From positions 1-64,000 of the forward strand of contig NZ_JACWUN010000013.1 of the NCBI RefSeq assembly GCF_014773365.1: a stretch of 64,000 nucleotides of DNA, written 5' to 3'. The DNA comes from Pelovirga terrestris. Its GTDB lineage: Bacteria > Desulfobacterota > Desulfuromonadia > Desulfuromonadales > Geopsychrobacteraceae. Each line of letters starts with the position of its first letter. Positions within the stretch are counted from its first letter, which is position 1. A model generated the notes under the pieces. The model was not told where the DNA came from. It saw only the letters and a list, made by a program, of their open reading frames with translations, and ran no database searches. Below, one piece after another: positions 52,732 through 60,730 of this stretch. The translations under genes were made by a program, and so were the position numbers.

Positions 52732-53331
52732 ATGCTAGGCTCCCTCCCGTCATTCGCTCGTTTAGAAGCTGAACTGGGGAAGTTGCCGGGAATCGGTGGC
52801 AAGACAGCGACACGTTTGGCTTTTCATCTGTTGCGCACATCGGAGTCTGAAGTCGCAGCATTAGCTGATGCTCTGCTGGAGATGAAACGCAACGTTCGCT
52901 TGTGTGAAAAATGCTTTCATGTTGCAGAAGATCGTTTGTGCGGGATCTGCGCAGCGGAGCAACGTGATCAGCGCCTGCTGTGTGTGGTTGAACAGCCTCA
53001 GGATCTGCTGGCGATTGAACGCAGCCATTCGTATCCTGGCCTGTATCATGTGCTGCACGGGGTCTTGTCGCCGCTGGACGGGATTGACCCGGAGGATTTG
53101 AAGATTCCCCAGCTTGAACAACGCCTCGCAGTGGAGCCCTTCGACGAGGTGATTATTGCCACCAACTTTAGTGTTGAGGGTGAGGCAACCGCCCTGTATC
53201 TGGCACGCCTGTGTCAGCAACGTGGGGTGCCGGCCAGCCGTCTGGCCCATGGTATTCCTTCGGGCAGTGGTTTGGAATATATCGATGCCGGTACGGTGCA
53301 GCATGCGGTCTCCGGTCGTCGCACATTATGA
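52732..53331 (+). CDS. recR: RecR recombination mediator
   Basis: 199 residues, standard length. N-terminal HhH region (ARLEAELGKLPGIGGKTATR LAFHLL), zinc finger CEKCFHVAEDRLCGIC, Toprim domain beginning LLCVVEQPQDLLAIE, and Walker-like C-terminus (ASRLAHGIPSGSGLEYIDAG T). RecR with RecO loads RecA on SSB-covered gaps. Ribosome binding site is ggag 9 nt upstream. Confidence 0.96.
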   Translation: MLGSLPSFARLEAELGKLPGIGGKTATRLAFHLLRTSESEVAALADALLEMKRNVRLCEKCFHVAEDRLCGICAAEQRDQRLLCVVEQPQDLLAIERSHSYPGLYHVLHGVLSPLDGIDPEDLKIPQLEQRLAVEPFDEVIIATNFSVEGEATALYLARLCQQRGVPASRLAHGIPSGSGLEYIDAGTVQHAVSGRRTL

Positions 53332-53365
53332 ACCAGCTTGATTTGTGTCATCAGTGACGTCCCTT

Positions 53366-53388
53366 TGTTCTTTTAATTGAAAAGAACA
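53366..53388 (+). promoter_or_regulatory. Palindrome between recR and the pyruvate oxidoreductase gene
   Basis: tgttctttt and aaaagaaca are perfect 9-bp arms around aattg, 31 nt before the ATG at 53419. It could be an operator for the downstream gene or a recR terminator; there is no T run after it, so operator is slightly favoured. Confidence 0.45.
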
Positions 53389-53418
53389 CCATTTACCTAA
53401 CTTACACAGGAGGTATGC

Positions 53419-56400
53419 ATGTCTCGGAAAATGGTCAATATCGACGGTAATGCCGCAGCGGCGCATGTTGCTCATGCGACCAATGAGGTGATTGCCATCT
53501 ACCCCATTACCCCGTCATCGGTCATGGGTGAGATCTCCGACGCCAAAAGTGCGGTCGGTGAGAAGAACATCTGGGGCTCCGTTCCCAAGGTGGTTGAGCT
53601 GCAGTCAGAAGGCGGTGCCGCGGGTGCTGTCCATGGTGCGTTGCAGGCCGGTGCGTTGACGACGACCTTTACTGCCTCCCAGGGACTGCTGTTGATGATT
53701 CCCAACATGTTCAAGATTGCCGGTGAATTGACCCCGACCGTCTTTCACGTGTCGGCGCGCGCTATTGCCGCCCAGGCGTTGTCGATTTTTGGCGATCACT
53801 CCGATGTGATGGCTTGTCGTTCCACTGGTTGGGTTCAGTTCTGTTCCAATAACCCTCAGGAAGTCATGGATTTTGCCCTGATCTCCCAGGCAGCGACCCT
53901 TGAGTCACGGGTGCCTTTCCTGCATTTCTTTGATGGCTTCCGTACCTCTCACGAAGTACAAAAAATCGAAGAGCTGACGCTGAATGACATGCGCCACATG
54001 ATTAACGACGATCTTGTCACGGCTCATCGTCAGCGTGCTCTGTCACCGGAGCATCCGAAATTGCGCGGAACCGCACAGAACCCGGATGTTTATTTCCAGG
54101 GACGTGAGACCGTCAATCCCTATTACGAAAAAGTTCCCGCCATCCTCAAGGCCCAGATGGATAAGTTTGCTGCCTTGACCGGCCGTCAGTACAATCTGGT
54201 TGATTATGTCGGGTCGCCCGATGCCGAGCGGATCGTGGTGATGATGGGTTCCGGCTGTGAGGCGATGGAAGAAACCATCAATTACCTGGTCTCTAAAGGG
54301 GAAAAGGTCGGTCTGATCAAGATCCGACTGTTCCTGCCGTTCCCGATTGAGGATTTCTGTAAAGCGATTCCGGCGACCACCAAGAAGATTGCCGTACTTG
54401 ATCGCACCAAAGAGCCGGGTTCCATTGGCGAGCCGCTGTATCAGGCGGTTCGGACGGCCATCGGCGAAGGCATGGTAGAAAAGATGACCAGCTTCTCCGG
54501 TTACCCACCGATTGTTGGTGGCCGTTATGGGTTGGGTTCTTTTGAATTTAATGCCGGTATGTGCAAGGCGGTTCTTGACAATTTACTTGCTGACAAACCG
54601 AAGAACCATTTCATCGTTGGCTTTAAAGATGACGTGCTTGGCAGCAGTCTTGATTTTGACAAGGACTTCCTCGTACCTTTTGATGGTTATGCGGCCATGT
54701 TCTTTGGTCTGGGATCAGACGGCACGGTTGGCGCCAACAAAAACTCGATCAAAATCATCGGTGAATGTACCGACAATAAGGTTCAGGCTTATTTTGTTTA
54801 CGATTCCAAAAAAGCCGGCAGCCTGACCACCTCACACTTGCGTTTCGGCAAAAACGAAATCAAGAGCACTTATCTGATCTCCCAGGCAGACTTTATTGCT
54901 TGTCACAACTTTTCCTTCCTGGAGAAGTACGACATGCTCAAGAGTGCCAAGCAGGGGGCAACCTTCCTGCTCAATGCGCCTTTCGGCAAGGATGAAATCT
55001 GGAACAATTTGCCGCAACTGGTACAACAGCGGATTATCGACAAGAAACTGAAATTTTATGTCATCGACGGCATTCATCTGGGTGAAGAGATCGGCCTCGG
55101 TGCCCGAATCAACGTGATTATGCAAACCGCCTTCTTCAAGATATCCGAGATCATTCCGGTCAATCAGGCGATCAGTCAGATCAAGGCTGCTATTGACAAG
55201 ACTTACGGTAAGGCCGGTGAAAAAGTTGTGGCGATGAACAAACGCGGCGTTGATGCCGCACTCGAACATATTTTTGAAGTTCAGGTGCCGGCTACTGCTG
55301 AAAGTTCTATTAAGATGCACATTGGTCAATGGGGCGACTACTCTGACATAGTGAAAACCACCCTCGGGCCAATTATCGACGGCGTCGGCCACGAGCTGCC
55401 CCTGTCAGCTATGCCGGATGACGGGACTTTCCCCACCGGTACCGCCGCTATTGAGAAGCGGAATATTGCCGTCAATATTCCGGTCTGGGATGAGAGCCTC
55501 TGTATTCAGTGTGGCATCTGCTCTTTTATTTGTCCCCATGCGGCTATTCGTATGAAGATTTACGACGAAAGTGTTCTTGCCGATGCGCCCGCAACGTTCA
55601 AGTCGGTCACTCCCAAAGGCAAGGACATGGAAGGCAAGCGCTATACGCTTCAGGTTGCTCCGGAGGATTGTACCGGCTGTGGCGCCTGTGTTTACAACTG
55701 CCCGGTCAAGAGTAAGGAAGATGAAAAGCACAAGGCGATCAACATGACCTTCCAGGCTCCACTGCGGGTATCGGAAGCTGCCAACTTCAAATTTTTCCTG
55801 GCGTTGCCGGAGACCGATCCTGCTCTGGTCAATCGCAGCACCCTCAAAGGGAGTCAACTGCTGCCGCCCATGTTTGAATTCTCCGGCGCCTGCGCTGGTT
55901 GCGGCGAGACCCCCTTTGTCAAGCTTTGCTCCCAGTTGTTTGGTGATCGGATGTTGGTGGCCAATGCCACAGGATGTTCCTCGATCTATGGTGGCAACCT
56001 GCCGACCACCCCCTGGACCACCCGCAAGGATGGCCTTGGACCAGCATGGAGCAACTCGCTGTTTGAAGATAACGCCGAGTTCGGCTACGGCATGCGACTG
56101 GCGGTTGATAAAAGTACGGAATATGCGCGCGAACTGCTTGAGAGTAACATCTCCTGTGGCTGTGCTGCCTGTAAGGGAACGGCTGATCTCAAGCGCAAGA
56201 TTCTTGACAGTGCCCAGGATACCCAGGAAGAGATTGAACTGCAGCGCGACCGGGTTGCCAAATTGCGGGCGATCCTGGAGAAATGTACCCATGAAACCGC
56301 CAAGCCGCTGCTGGTGAATATTGATTATCTGGTGGTCAAGTCGGTCTGGATTCACGGTGGCGACGGTTGGGCCTATGATATCGGTTACGGTGGTCTGGAT

Positions 56401-57000
56401 CACGTTCTCGCCTCCGGTGAAAATGTCAATGTTCTGGTCCTGGATACAGAAGTTTATTCCAACACCGGCGGTCAGGCATCTAAATCGACACCGCTGGGTG
56501 CCGTGGCTCAGTTTGCCGCCGGTGGCAAGCGCCAGCCGAAAAAGGATCTGGGGATGATAGCTATGTCTTATGGCAATATCTATGTCGCCAAGGTCGCTCT
56601 TTCCAATCCGGCTCAGGTGGTCAAGGCGTTCCTTGAGGCCGATTCCTATGACGGCCCTTCACTGATCATTGCATACAGCCACTGTATTGCTCATGGTATT
56701 GCCATGGACAGTGCGATCGAAGGCTGCAAGGAAGCAGTGGCTTCCGGTCACTGGCCGCTCTTCCGTTTTGATCCGCGTCTGGCCGATCAGGGCAAAAATC
56801 CACTCCAGTTGGACAGCAAAGAGCCGACGATCTCTTTCGAGGACTATGCTCTCAAACAGAACCGGTACCGGGTACTCAAGAAAGTTGCCCCGGAAGCGGC
56901 TCAGGGGCTCATAGAAGATGCCAACAAGATCACTTCCAATCGCTATCGCCTTTACCAGCAGATGGCGGAAATGAGCTACGGCGGCAATGAAGAAAAATAG
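53419..57000 (+). CDS. nifJ: Pyruvate:ferredoxin (flavodoxin) oxidoreductase, single chain
   Basis: 1193 residues with caggagg upstream. All domains of the fused enzyme are present: N-terminal pyrimidine-binding and pyruvate domain (ATNEVIAIYPITPSSVMGEI), γ domain, two 4Fe-4S clusters (CIQCGICSFICPHAAIR and CTGCGACVYNCPVK), and the TPP domain with GDGWAYDIGYGGLDHVLA, plus the proximal-cluster cysteines (GACAGCGETPF, CGCAAC). It interconverts pyruvate + CoA and acetyl-CoA + CO2 with low-potential electrons. Typical of anaerobes. A terminator follows. Confidence 0.96.
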   Translation: MSRKMVNIDGNAAAAHVAHATNEVIAIYPITPSSVMGEISDAKSAVGEKNIWGSVPKVVELQSEGGAAGAVHGALQAGALTTTFTASQGLLLMIPNMFKIAGELTPTVFHVSARAIAAQALSIFGDHSDVMACRSTGWVQFCSNNPQEVMDFALISQAATLESRVPFLHFFDGFRTSHEVQKIEELTLNDMRHMINDDLVTAHRQRALSPEHPKLRGTAQNPDVYFQGRETVNPYYEKVPAILKAQMDKFAALTGRQYNLVDYVGSPDAERIVVMMGSGCEAMEETINYLVSKGEKVGLIKIRLFLPFPIEDFCKAIPATTKKIAVLDRTKEPGSIGEPLYQAVRTAIGEGMVEKMTSFSGYPPIVGGRYGLGSFEFNAGMCKAVLDNLLADKPKNHFIVGFKDDVLGSSLDFDKDFLVPFDGYAAMFFGLGSDGTVGANKNSIKIIGECTDNKVQAYFVYDSKKAGSLTTSHLRFGKNEIKSTYLISQADFIACHNFSFLEKYDMLKSAKQGATFLLNAPFGKDEIWNNLPQLVQQRIIDKKLKFYVIDGIHLGEEIGLGARINVIMQTAFFKISEIIPVNQAISQIKAAIDKTYGKAGEKVVAMNKRGVDAALEHIFEVQVPATAESSIKMHIGQWGDYSDIVKTTLGPIIDGVGHELPLSAMPDDGTFPTGTAAIEKRNIAVNIPVWDESLCIQCGICSFICPHAAIRMKIYDESVLADAPATFKSVTPKGKDMEGKRYTLQVAPEDCTGCGACVYNCPVKSKEDEKHKAINMTFQAPLRVSEAANFKFFLALPETDPALVNRSTLKGSQLLPPMFEFSGACAGCGETPFVKLCSQLFGDRMLVANATGCSSIYGGNLPTTPWTTRKDGLGPAWSNSLFEDNAEFGYGMRLAVDKSTEYARELLESNISCGCAACKGTADLKRKILDSAQDTQEEIELQRDRVAKLRAILEKCTHETAKPLLVNIDYLVVKSVWIHGGDGWAYDIGYGGLDHVLASGENVNVLVLDTEVYSNTGGQASKSTPLGAVAQFAAGGKRQPKKDLGMIAMSYGNIYVAKVALSNPAQVVKAFLEADSYDGPSLIIAYSHCIAHGIAMDSAIEGCKEAVASGHWPLFRFDPRLADQGKNPLQLDSKEPTISFEDYALKQNRYRVLKKVAPEAAQGLIEDANKITSNRYRLYQQMAEMSYGGNEEK

Positions 57001-57028
57001 TCCTGGTTGACGTTAGATCATGAACAAA

Positions 57029-57068
57029 CAGGCCCCTGGTCGTTGATTGCCGGGGGCCTGAGTTTTTT
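57029..57068 (+). terminator. Intrinsic terminator after the pyruvate oxidoreductase gene
   Basis: caggcccc (57029-57036) pairs with ggggcctg (57053-57060), with additional weak pairing inside, followed by ag and six T. It isolates the oxidoreductase transcript from the next unit. Confidence 0.85.
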
Positions 57069-57085
57069 GCAGGAGGAATCAGTGC

Positions 57086-57112
57086 TTGACTTCACTATGG
57101 TGCTGTGATAAT
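57086..57112 (+). promoter_or_regulatory. Sigma-70-type promoter of the aminotransferase leader
   Basis: TTGACT (57086-57091) and GATAAT (57107-57112) preceded by TG at 57104-57105 (extended -10). The spacer is 15 bp, short, but the extended -10 compensates. It would start transcription near 57119, ahead of the leader peptide. Confidence 0.45.
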
Positions 57113-57145
57113 CAGGCTCCAGCTTTTTCCAACGAGGGACACCCC

Positions 57146-57223
57146 ATGAACCATCCATCTGCAGCGGCGGCACGAGCGTTGGTGGCGGCAATAATCCGCC
57201 GACAGTCTGTCCATCACCCTTGA
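57146..57223 (+). CDS. Alanine-rich leader peptide (25 residues) of an attenuator
   Basis: ATG 57146 has gaggga 8 nt upstream. The peptide reads Met-Asn-His-Pro-Ser, four Ala, Arg-Ala-Leu-Val-Ala-Ala-Ile-Ile, then RRQSVHHP and stop. Seven of residues 6-15 are... more exactly seven Ala codons lie at 57161-57190 within ten codons. It is followed by alternative RNA pairings and an intrinsic terminator just before an alanine-type aminotransferase gene. This is the arrangement of amino-acid attenuators such as those of ilv and his operons. No other function is likely for so short a peptide. Confidence 0.65.
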   Translation: MNHPSAAAARALVAAIIRRQSVHHP

Positions 57224-57294
57224 ACGGGTGTCGCCGCGCAGGTATGACAAGAATCAACCCGAGGCCATGGACAGATCGTCCGTGGCTTTTTTTC
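57206..57294 (+). terminator. Attenuator: antiterminator versus intrinsic terminator
   Basis: Terminator: gccatgga (57265-57272) with tccgtggc (57280-57287), one G-U pair, followed by seven T. Antiterminator: tctgtccat (57206-57214) is exactly complementary to atggacaga (57268-57276), which includes the terminator's left arm, so only one can form. The antiterminator's left arm lies over the last codons of the leader peptide, so a ribosome that finishes translation would cover it and favour termination. Confidence 0.65.
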
Positions 57295-57316
57295 TTGTGA
57301 TTTCAGGGAGAAAAAA

Positions 57317-58621
57317 ATGCGTAATAACATAGTGCATATCGGCGCCGGTGAGCTGAGCTACGAAATTCGCGCGATTGTCACTATTGCCGAAAAAATGCAG
57401 AAACTCGGCATTAAGACCAACATGGAAAATATCGGTGACCCGATTGCCAAAGGGGAGAAGATTCCCCTATGGATGAAGGAGATTGTTGCTGACCTGGCGA
57501 TGCAGGACTGTTCCTACGGTTATTGTGCCACCAAGGGGTTGCTGGAAACCCGCCAGTTCCTGGCCGATATGACCAACAAGCGCGGCTATGCCCAGATCTG
57601 TGTTGAGGATATCATCTTTTTCAACGGCCTTGGCGATGCTATTCAGAAGGTCTACGGGCTACTTAAGCGCGAAGCCCGGGTGATCGGGCCGTCACCAACC
57701 TATTCCACTCACTCCTCGGCAGAAGGTGCCCATGCCGGACTCAAGCCGGTGACCTATCGTCTGGATCCCGATAATCACTGGTACCCCAACATGGACGATC
57801 TGCGTCAATCGATCAAATACAATCAATCGGTTTCCGGCGTATTGATTATTAATCCTGACAACCCCACCGGAGCCGTTTACCCCGAGCGAATTCTCAAGGA
57901 AATCATCGCCCTGTGTAAAGAGTATGACCTGTTTTTGATCTGTGACGAGATTTATCATAACCTCTGTTATAACGGCATGAATACGCGGCCGATTTCCGAT
58001 CTGATTGGCGATCTGCCGGCTATTGCCATGAAGGGAATCAGCAAGGAGCTGCCCTGGCCCGGCTCGCGTTGTGGCTGGATTGAAGTGTATAATGCTGACA
58101 AGGATGAAACCTTCAAGCGTTATATCGACAGCATTATCAACTCAAAGATGGTTGAAGTTTGTTCCACCACCCTGCCGCAGAAGGCGATCCCAAAGATCCT
58201 GAGCCATCCTGAGTACCCGGTCTATCTGGCGGAGCGGCGGGATCGCTATGAGCACTATTCCAATATCGCCTATGATATGCTTAACGGGGTGCCTGGTCTG
58301 AAGGTCAACCGCACCAATGGCGCTTTCTATATGAGTGTGGTGTTTGAGAGTAATCGGTTGACCAGTACCCAGACCCTGCCGATCAAGAGTCCGGAAGTCA
58401 GGTCGCTGGTCGAACAACTGGTCGCCGCACCGGGAACCCAGACCGATAAGCGCTTCGTCTATTATCTGCTTGGCGCTACCGGGATCTGTGTCGTGCCGAT
58501 TTCTTCTTTCTGCACCGACGAGCGGGGGTTTCGGGTGACCCTGCTGGAGCGTGATGAAAAGGAATTTACCCAGATATTCACGACCCTTGCTGAAGCGATC
58601 AATACCTATCTTGAATCTTGA
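57317..58621 (+). CDS. PLP-dependent class I/II aminotransferase (alanine/aspartate type)
   Basis: 434 residues with cagggag upstream. Fold type I motifs: YGYCATKGLLETRQFLADM, NPDNPTGAVYPERIL (substrate/PLP contact), LICDEIYHNLCY (Asp to PLP N1), and the Schiff-base Lys in GISKELPWPGSRCGW. Closest in pattern to AlaA-like alanine or aspartate aminotransferases; the substrate is not certain. It is the first gene of an operon with gshA, 27 nt apart. Regulation by the upstream alanine-rich leader would fit alanine synthesis. The link with gshA is not explained. Confidence 0.9.
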   Translation: MRNNIVHIGAGELSYEIRAIVTIAEKMQKLGIKTNMENIGDPIAKGEKIPLWMKEIVADLAMQDCSYGYCATKGLLETRQFLADMTNKRGYAQICVEDIIFFNGLGDAIQKVYGLLKREARVIGPSPTYSTHSSAEGAHAGLKPVTYRLDPDNHWYPNMDDLRQSIKYNQSVSGVLIINPDNPTGAVYPERILKEIIALCKEYDLFLICDEIYHNLCYNGMNTRPISDLIGDLPAIAMKGISKELPWPGSRCGWIEVYNADKDETFKRYIDSIINSKMVEVCSTTLPQKAIPKILSHPEYPVYLAERRDRYEHYSNIAYDMLNGVPGLKVNRTNGAFYMSVVFESNRLTSTQTLPIKSPEVRSLVEQLVAAPGTQTDKRFVYYLLGATGICVVPISSFCTDERGFRVTLLERDEKEFTQIFTTLAEAINTYLES

Positions 58622-58648
58622 TGGCGTGTTTTTGAAAGGCCGGGCAGA

Positions 58649-60025
58649 ATGAGTCAACAGAAGGATCAGGCAGTGGTTGGCGCCAGCGATTATATCGAGC
58701 GTCCAGCGCAGTTGGTCGATTTTATTCTGCGCGGAGCGCGTCCGCGCGATGAGTGGGGGATCGGTCTGGAAACCGAAAAGCTGGTGGTCGATCGGACTAC
58801 CGGTGAAGCGGTACCCTATGAGCGCATCCGCGAACTGCTGGCACGTCTTGACGGGATTGGTGGCTGGCAGGGGGTTTATGAAGGGGACAACCTGATCGGT
58901 TTGCAGGGTAAGCGCTCATCGGTGACCCTGGAACCTGGCGGGCAGCTCGAGCTTTCAGGGAAATTCTGCTGCGATATTCACTGCAGCTGGCGTGATCTGA
59001 ATCGCTATCGCCAGCATATTGTTGCGGTTGGAGAGGAGTTGGGACTGCTGTTTCTAGGCCTGGGGACCCATCCTTTTACCCGCCTTGATGCGATCTCCTG
59101 GCTGCCCAAGGGGCGCTACAGAATTATGTCCCAGTATATGCTCAAGACTGGAGATATGGGACAGCGGATGATGAAGCAGACCGCCGGGACCCAGGTCAAT
59201 CTGGATTTCTCCGATGCTGCTGATCTCGCCCGTAAATTGCGTTTGTCCCAGCGCTTAAGTGCGGTAGCCTACGCGCTGTTTGCCAACTCGCCGTTGCTCG
59301 ATGGAGAACCGAGCGGGTTTCTGTCGACCCGCGGGGAGATCTGGTCACGTACGGATAACGATCGTTGCGGCTTGATTGAGGAATTGCTGAGCCCCGCTGC
59401 CGGACTCAATGATTTCGTTGCCTATGCCCTTGATGTCCCCCTCTATTTTATTGAGCGCAACCAGCAGTATGTTGATATGACCACCAGTCGTTTTACCTTT
59501 CGTCAGTTTATTGAGAGTGGCTGGAACGGCGAGGGCGCTACCCTGAAAGACTGGAATTTACACCTGTCGACCCTGTTTCCCGAGGTGCGGCTGCGCCCAC
59601 AGATTGAGGTGCGCAGTGCTGACAGTCTGCCGCCACGTTTTATCCCTGCCGTAGCCGCCCTGTATAAAGGGTTGCTCTATAGCGAAGATGCCTTGCAGGG
59701 AGCTGAGGCGCTGCTGATGGCTCTGTCGCGTGAGGACGTTGTCAGTCTTTACCGACGCTCTTGGCGGGATGGTTTCGCAGCCCGGTATTCAGGCGGAACC
59801 CTGGGCGAAATTATTGCTGCATTGCTCAAGCTGGCGCAAACCAGTCTGCAGCAGCAATTTGCCGCAGCTTACAGTGGAGCCGATGAGAGTCATTTTCTCG
59901 ATCCTCTGCAGGAACTGGTCGCACATCAGGAAACCCTGGCGGAGCGCCTGCTCAAGCGTTGGCCCGCAACCAGGGCAGAACAATTGCAGCTGCTGATTGA
60001 CCATTGCGGTTACCGGGCAAAATAA
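58649..60025 (+). CDS. gshA: Glutamate-cysteine ligase, plant/alphaproteobacterial type
   Basis: 458 residues. Motifs: WGIGLETEKLVVD near the start (metal/ATP-binding Glu residues), GGQLELSG, MKQTAGTQVNLDFSD, EVRSADSLPPRF. It makes γ-glutamylcysteine from Glu, Cys and ATP, the first step to glutathione. No gshB is in the window. The ribosome binding site is weak. Same operon as the aminotransferase. Confidence 0.92.
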   Translation: MSQQKDQAVVGASDYIERPAQLVDFILRGARPRDEWGIGLETEKLVVDRTTGEAVPYERIRELLARLDGIGGWQGVYEGDNLIGLQGKRSSVTLEPGGQLELSGKFCCDIHCSWRDLNRYRQHIVAVGEELGLLFLGLGTHPFTRLDAISWLPKGRYRIMSQYMLKTGDMGQRMMKQTAGTQVNLDFSDAADLARKLRLSQRLSAVAYALFANSPLLDGEPSGFLSTRGEIWSRTDNDRCGLIEELLSPAAGLNDFVAYALDVPLYFIERNQQYVDMTTSRFTFRQFIESGWNGEGATLKDWNLHLSTLFPEVRLRPQIEVRSADSLPPRFIPAVAALYKGLLYSEDALQGAEALLMALSREDVVSLYRRSWRDGFAARYSGGTLGEIIAALLKLAQTSLQQQFAAAYSGADESHFLDPLQELVAHQETLAERLLKRWPATRAEQLQLLIDHCGYRAK

Positions 60026-60075
60026 AAAATTATCTGGTTATCTATTTGACTCCAGTAAATCAGAAAACAGGATAT

Positions 60076-60169
60076 GGATTCTGCGACTACGCCTCGCTCC
60101 GCGCAGAATGACGCCCGTTTTTTTCATCAACGTCCTTCTGTGTCATCCTGCGCGAAGTCGCAGGATCCA
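60076..60169. repeat. GGATTCTGCGACT inverted element
   Basis: ggattctgcgac ... cgcagaatgac on the left and gtcatcctgcgcgaagtcgc aggatcc on the right are inverted, related copies enclosing ~25 bp. It has the form of a dispersed palindromic pair between gshA and tkt. Confidence 0.65.
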
Positions 60170-60212
60170 GATTATTAGCAAGTCGCATCGGTCGCGATCT
60201 TCTAACTGTTAT

Positions 60213-60464
60213 GCTGGAGCGAAGTGGATAACCAAAAAAAATTATTTCTGCGCTCCAACTGTGCATTGCCACAGTCGTTTTCTGCTGCTTCTGGATCGTC
60301 AAAATACGAAAAGGCACGTGGTGTTGCGGCACGTCGTTGGTTAATATCGGAACCATCAACAGCGTGGTGTGGCAGTCATTCTGTTGATGGAGAACGTAAC
60401 ATACCTCCTTTCCAGTACCGGGCCAGTGTCGGAACACCTCCTCCGACCCTGGCCCATTTTTTTT
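60213..60464 (+). ncRNA. Candidate structured small RNA with intrinsic terminator
   Basis: The segment has no convincing gene but shows consecutive pairings: ggagcg (60213) with cgctcc (~60255), ccatcaacag (60353-60362) with ctgttgatgg (60381-60390), and a strong final hairpin gggccag...ctggccc (60420-60455) followed by eight T (60457-60464). A terminator this strong in the middle of a 700-bp intergenic region implies a transcript ending there. No known RNA family recognised. The call is inference. Confidence 0.4.
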
Positions 60465-60503
60465 GTTTTCCACCTCCCGCATAACCGCTAAAACAGCTTG
60501 CAG

Positions 60504-60608
60504 GCCACCAAGGCACCAAGGTCTCCAAGAAAAACAGTCTGAGGCCTTTCGCAATAATCATAAACACCAGATTTTTTATTCTCTTGGTGGACTTGGAGTC
60601 TTGGTGGT
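60504..60608. repeat. Dispersed CCACCAAG-type inverted element, copy 3
   Basis: gccaccaaggcaccaaggtc and the right-hand cttggtggacttggagtctt ggtgg are inverted relatives of copies at 25040 and 47874. It lies upstream of tkt, after the candidate small RNA. Between 60609 and 60730 only the tkt leader and its ribosome binding site (aaaggag) are seen. Confidence 0.65.
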
Positions 60609-60730
60609 TGATTGATGGTGTCTTTTACTGCGAGCGGTTAAATATCTCTTTCTTGAAGACTTTTACTTGATTTGTCGTGGCTAAAACTGGTTGAATACGG
60701 TGCCTTAAAAAACCGCCAAAGGAGCCGCTC

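Noticed and set aside
57029-57316. Metabolite riboswitch (SAM, cobalamin, TPP) upstream of the aminotransferase
   Set aside because: No conserved core of those classes is visible, and a leader peptide with attenuator pairing explains the region better.
60498-60610. Intrinsic terminator for gshA
   Set aside because: It is a member of the dispersed CCACCAAG family and has no T tract; any termination role is secondary.
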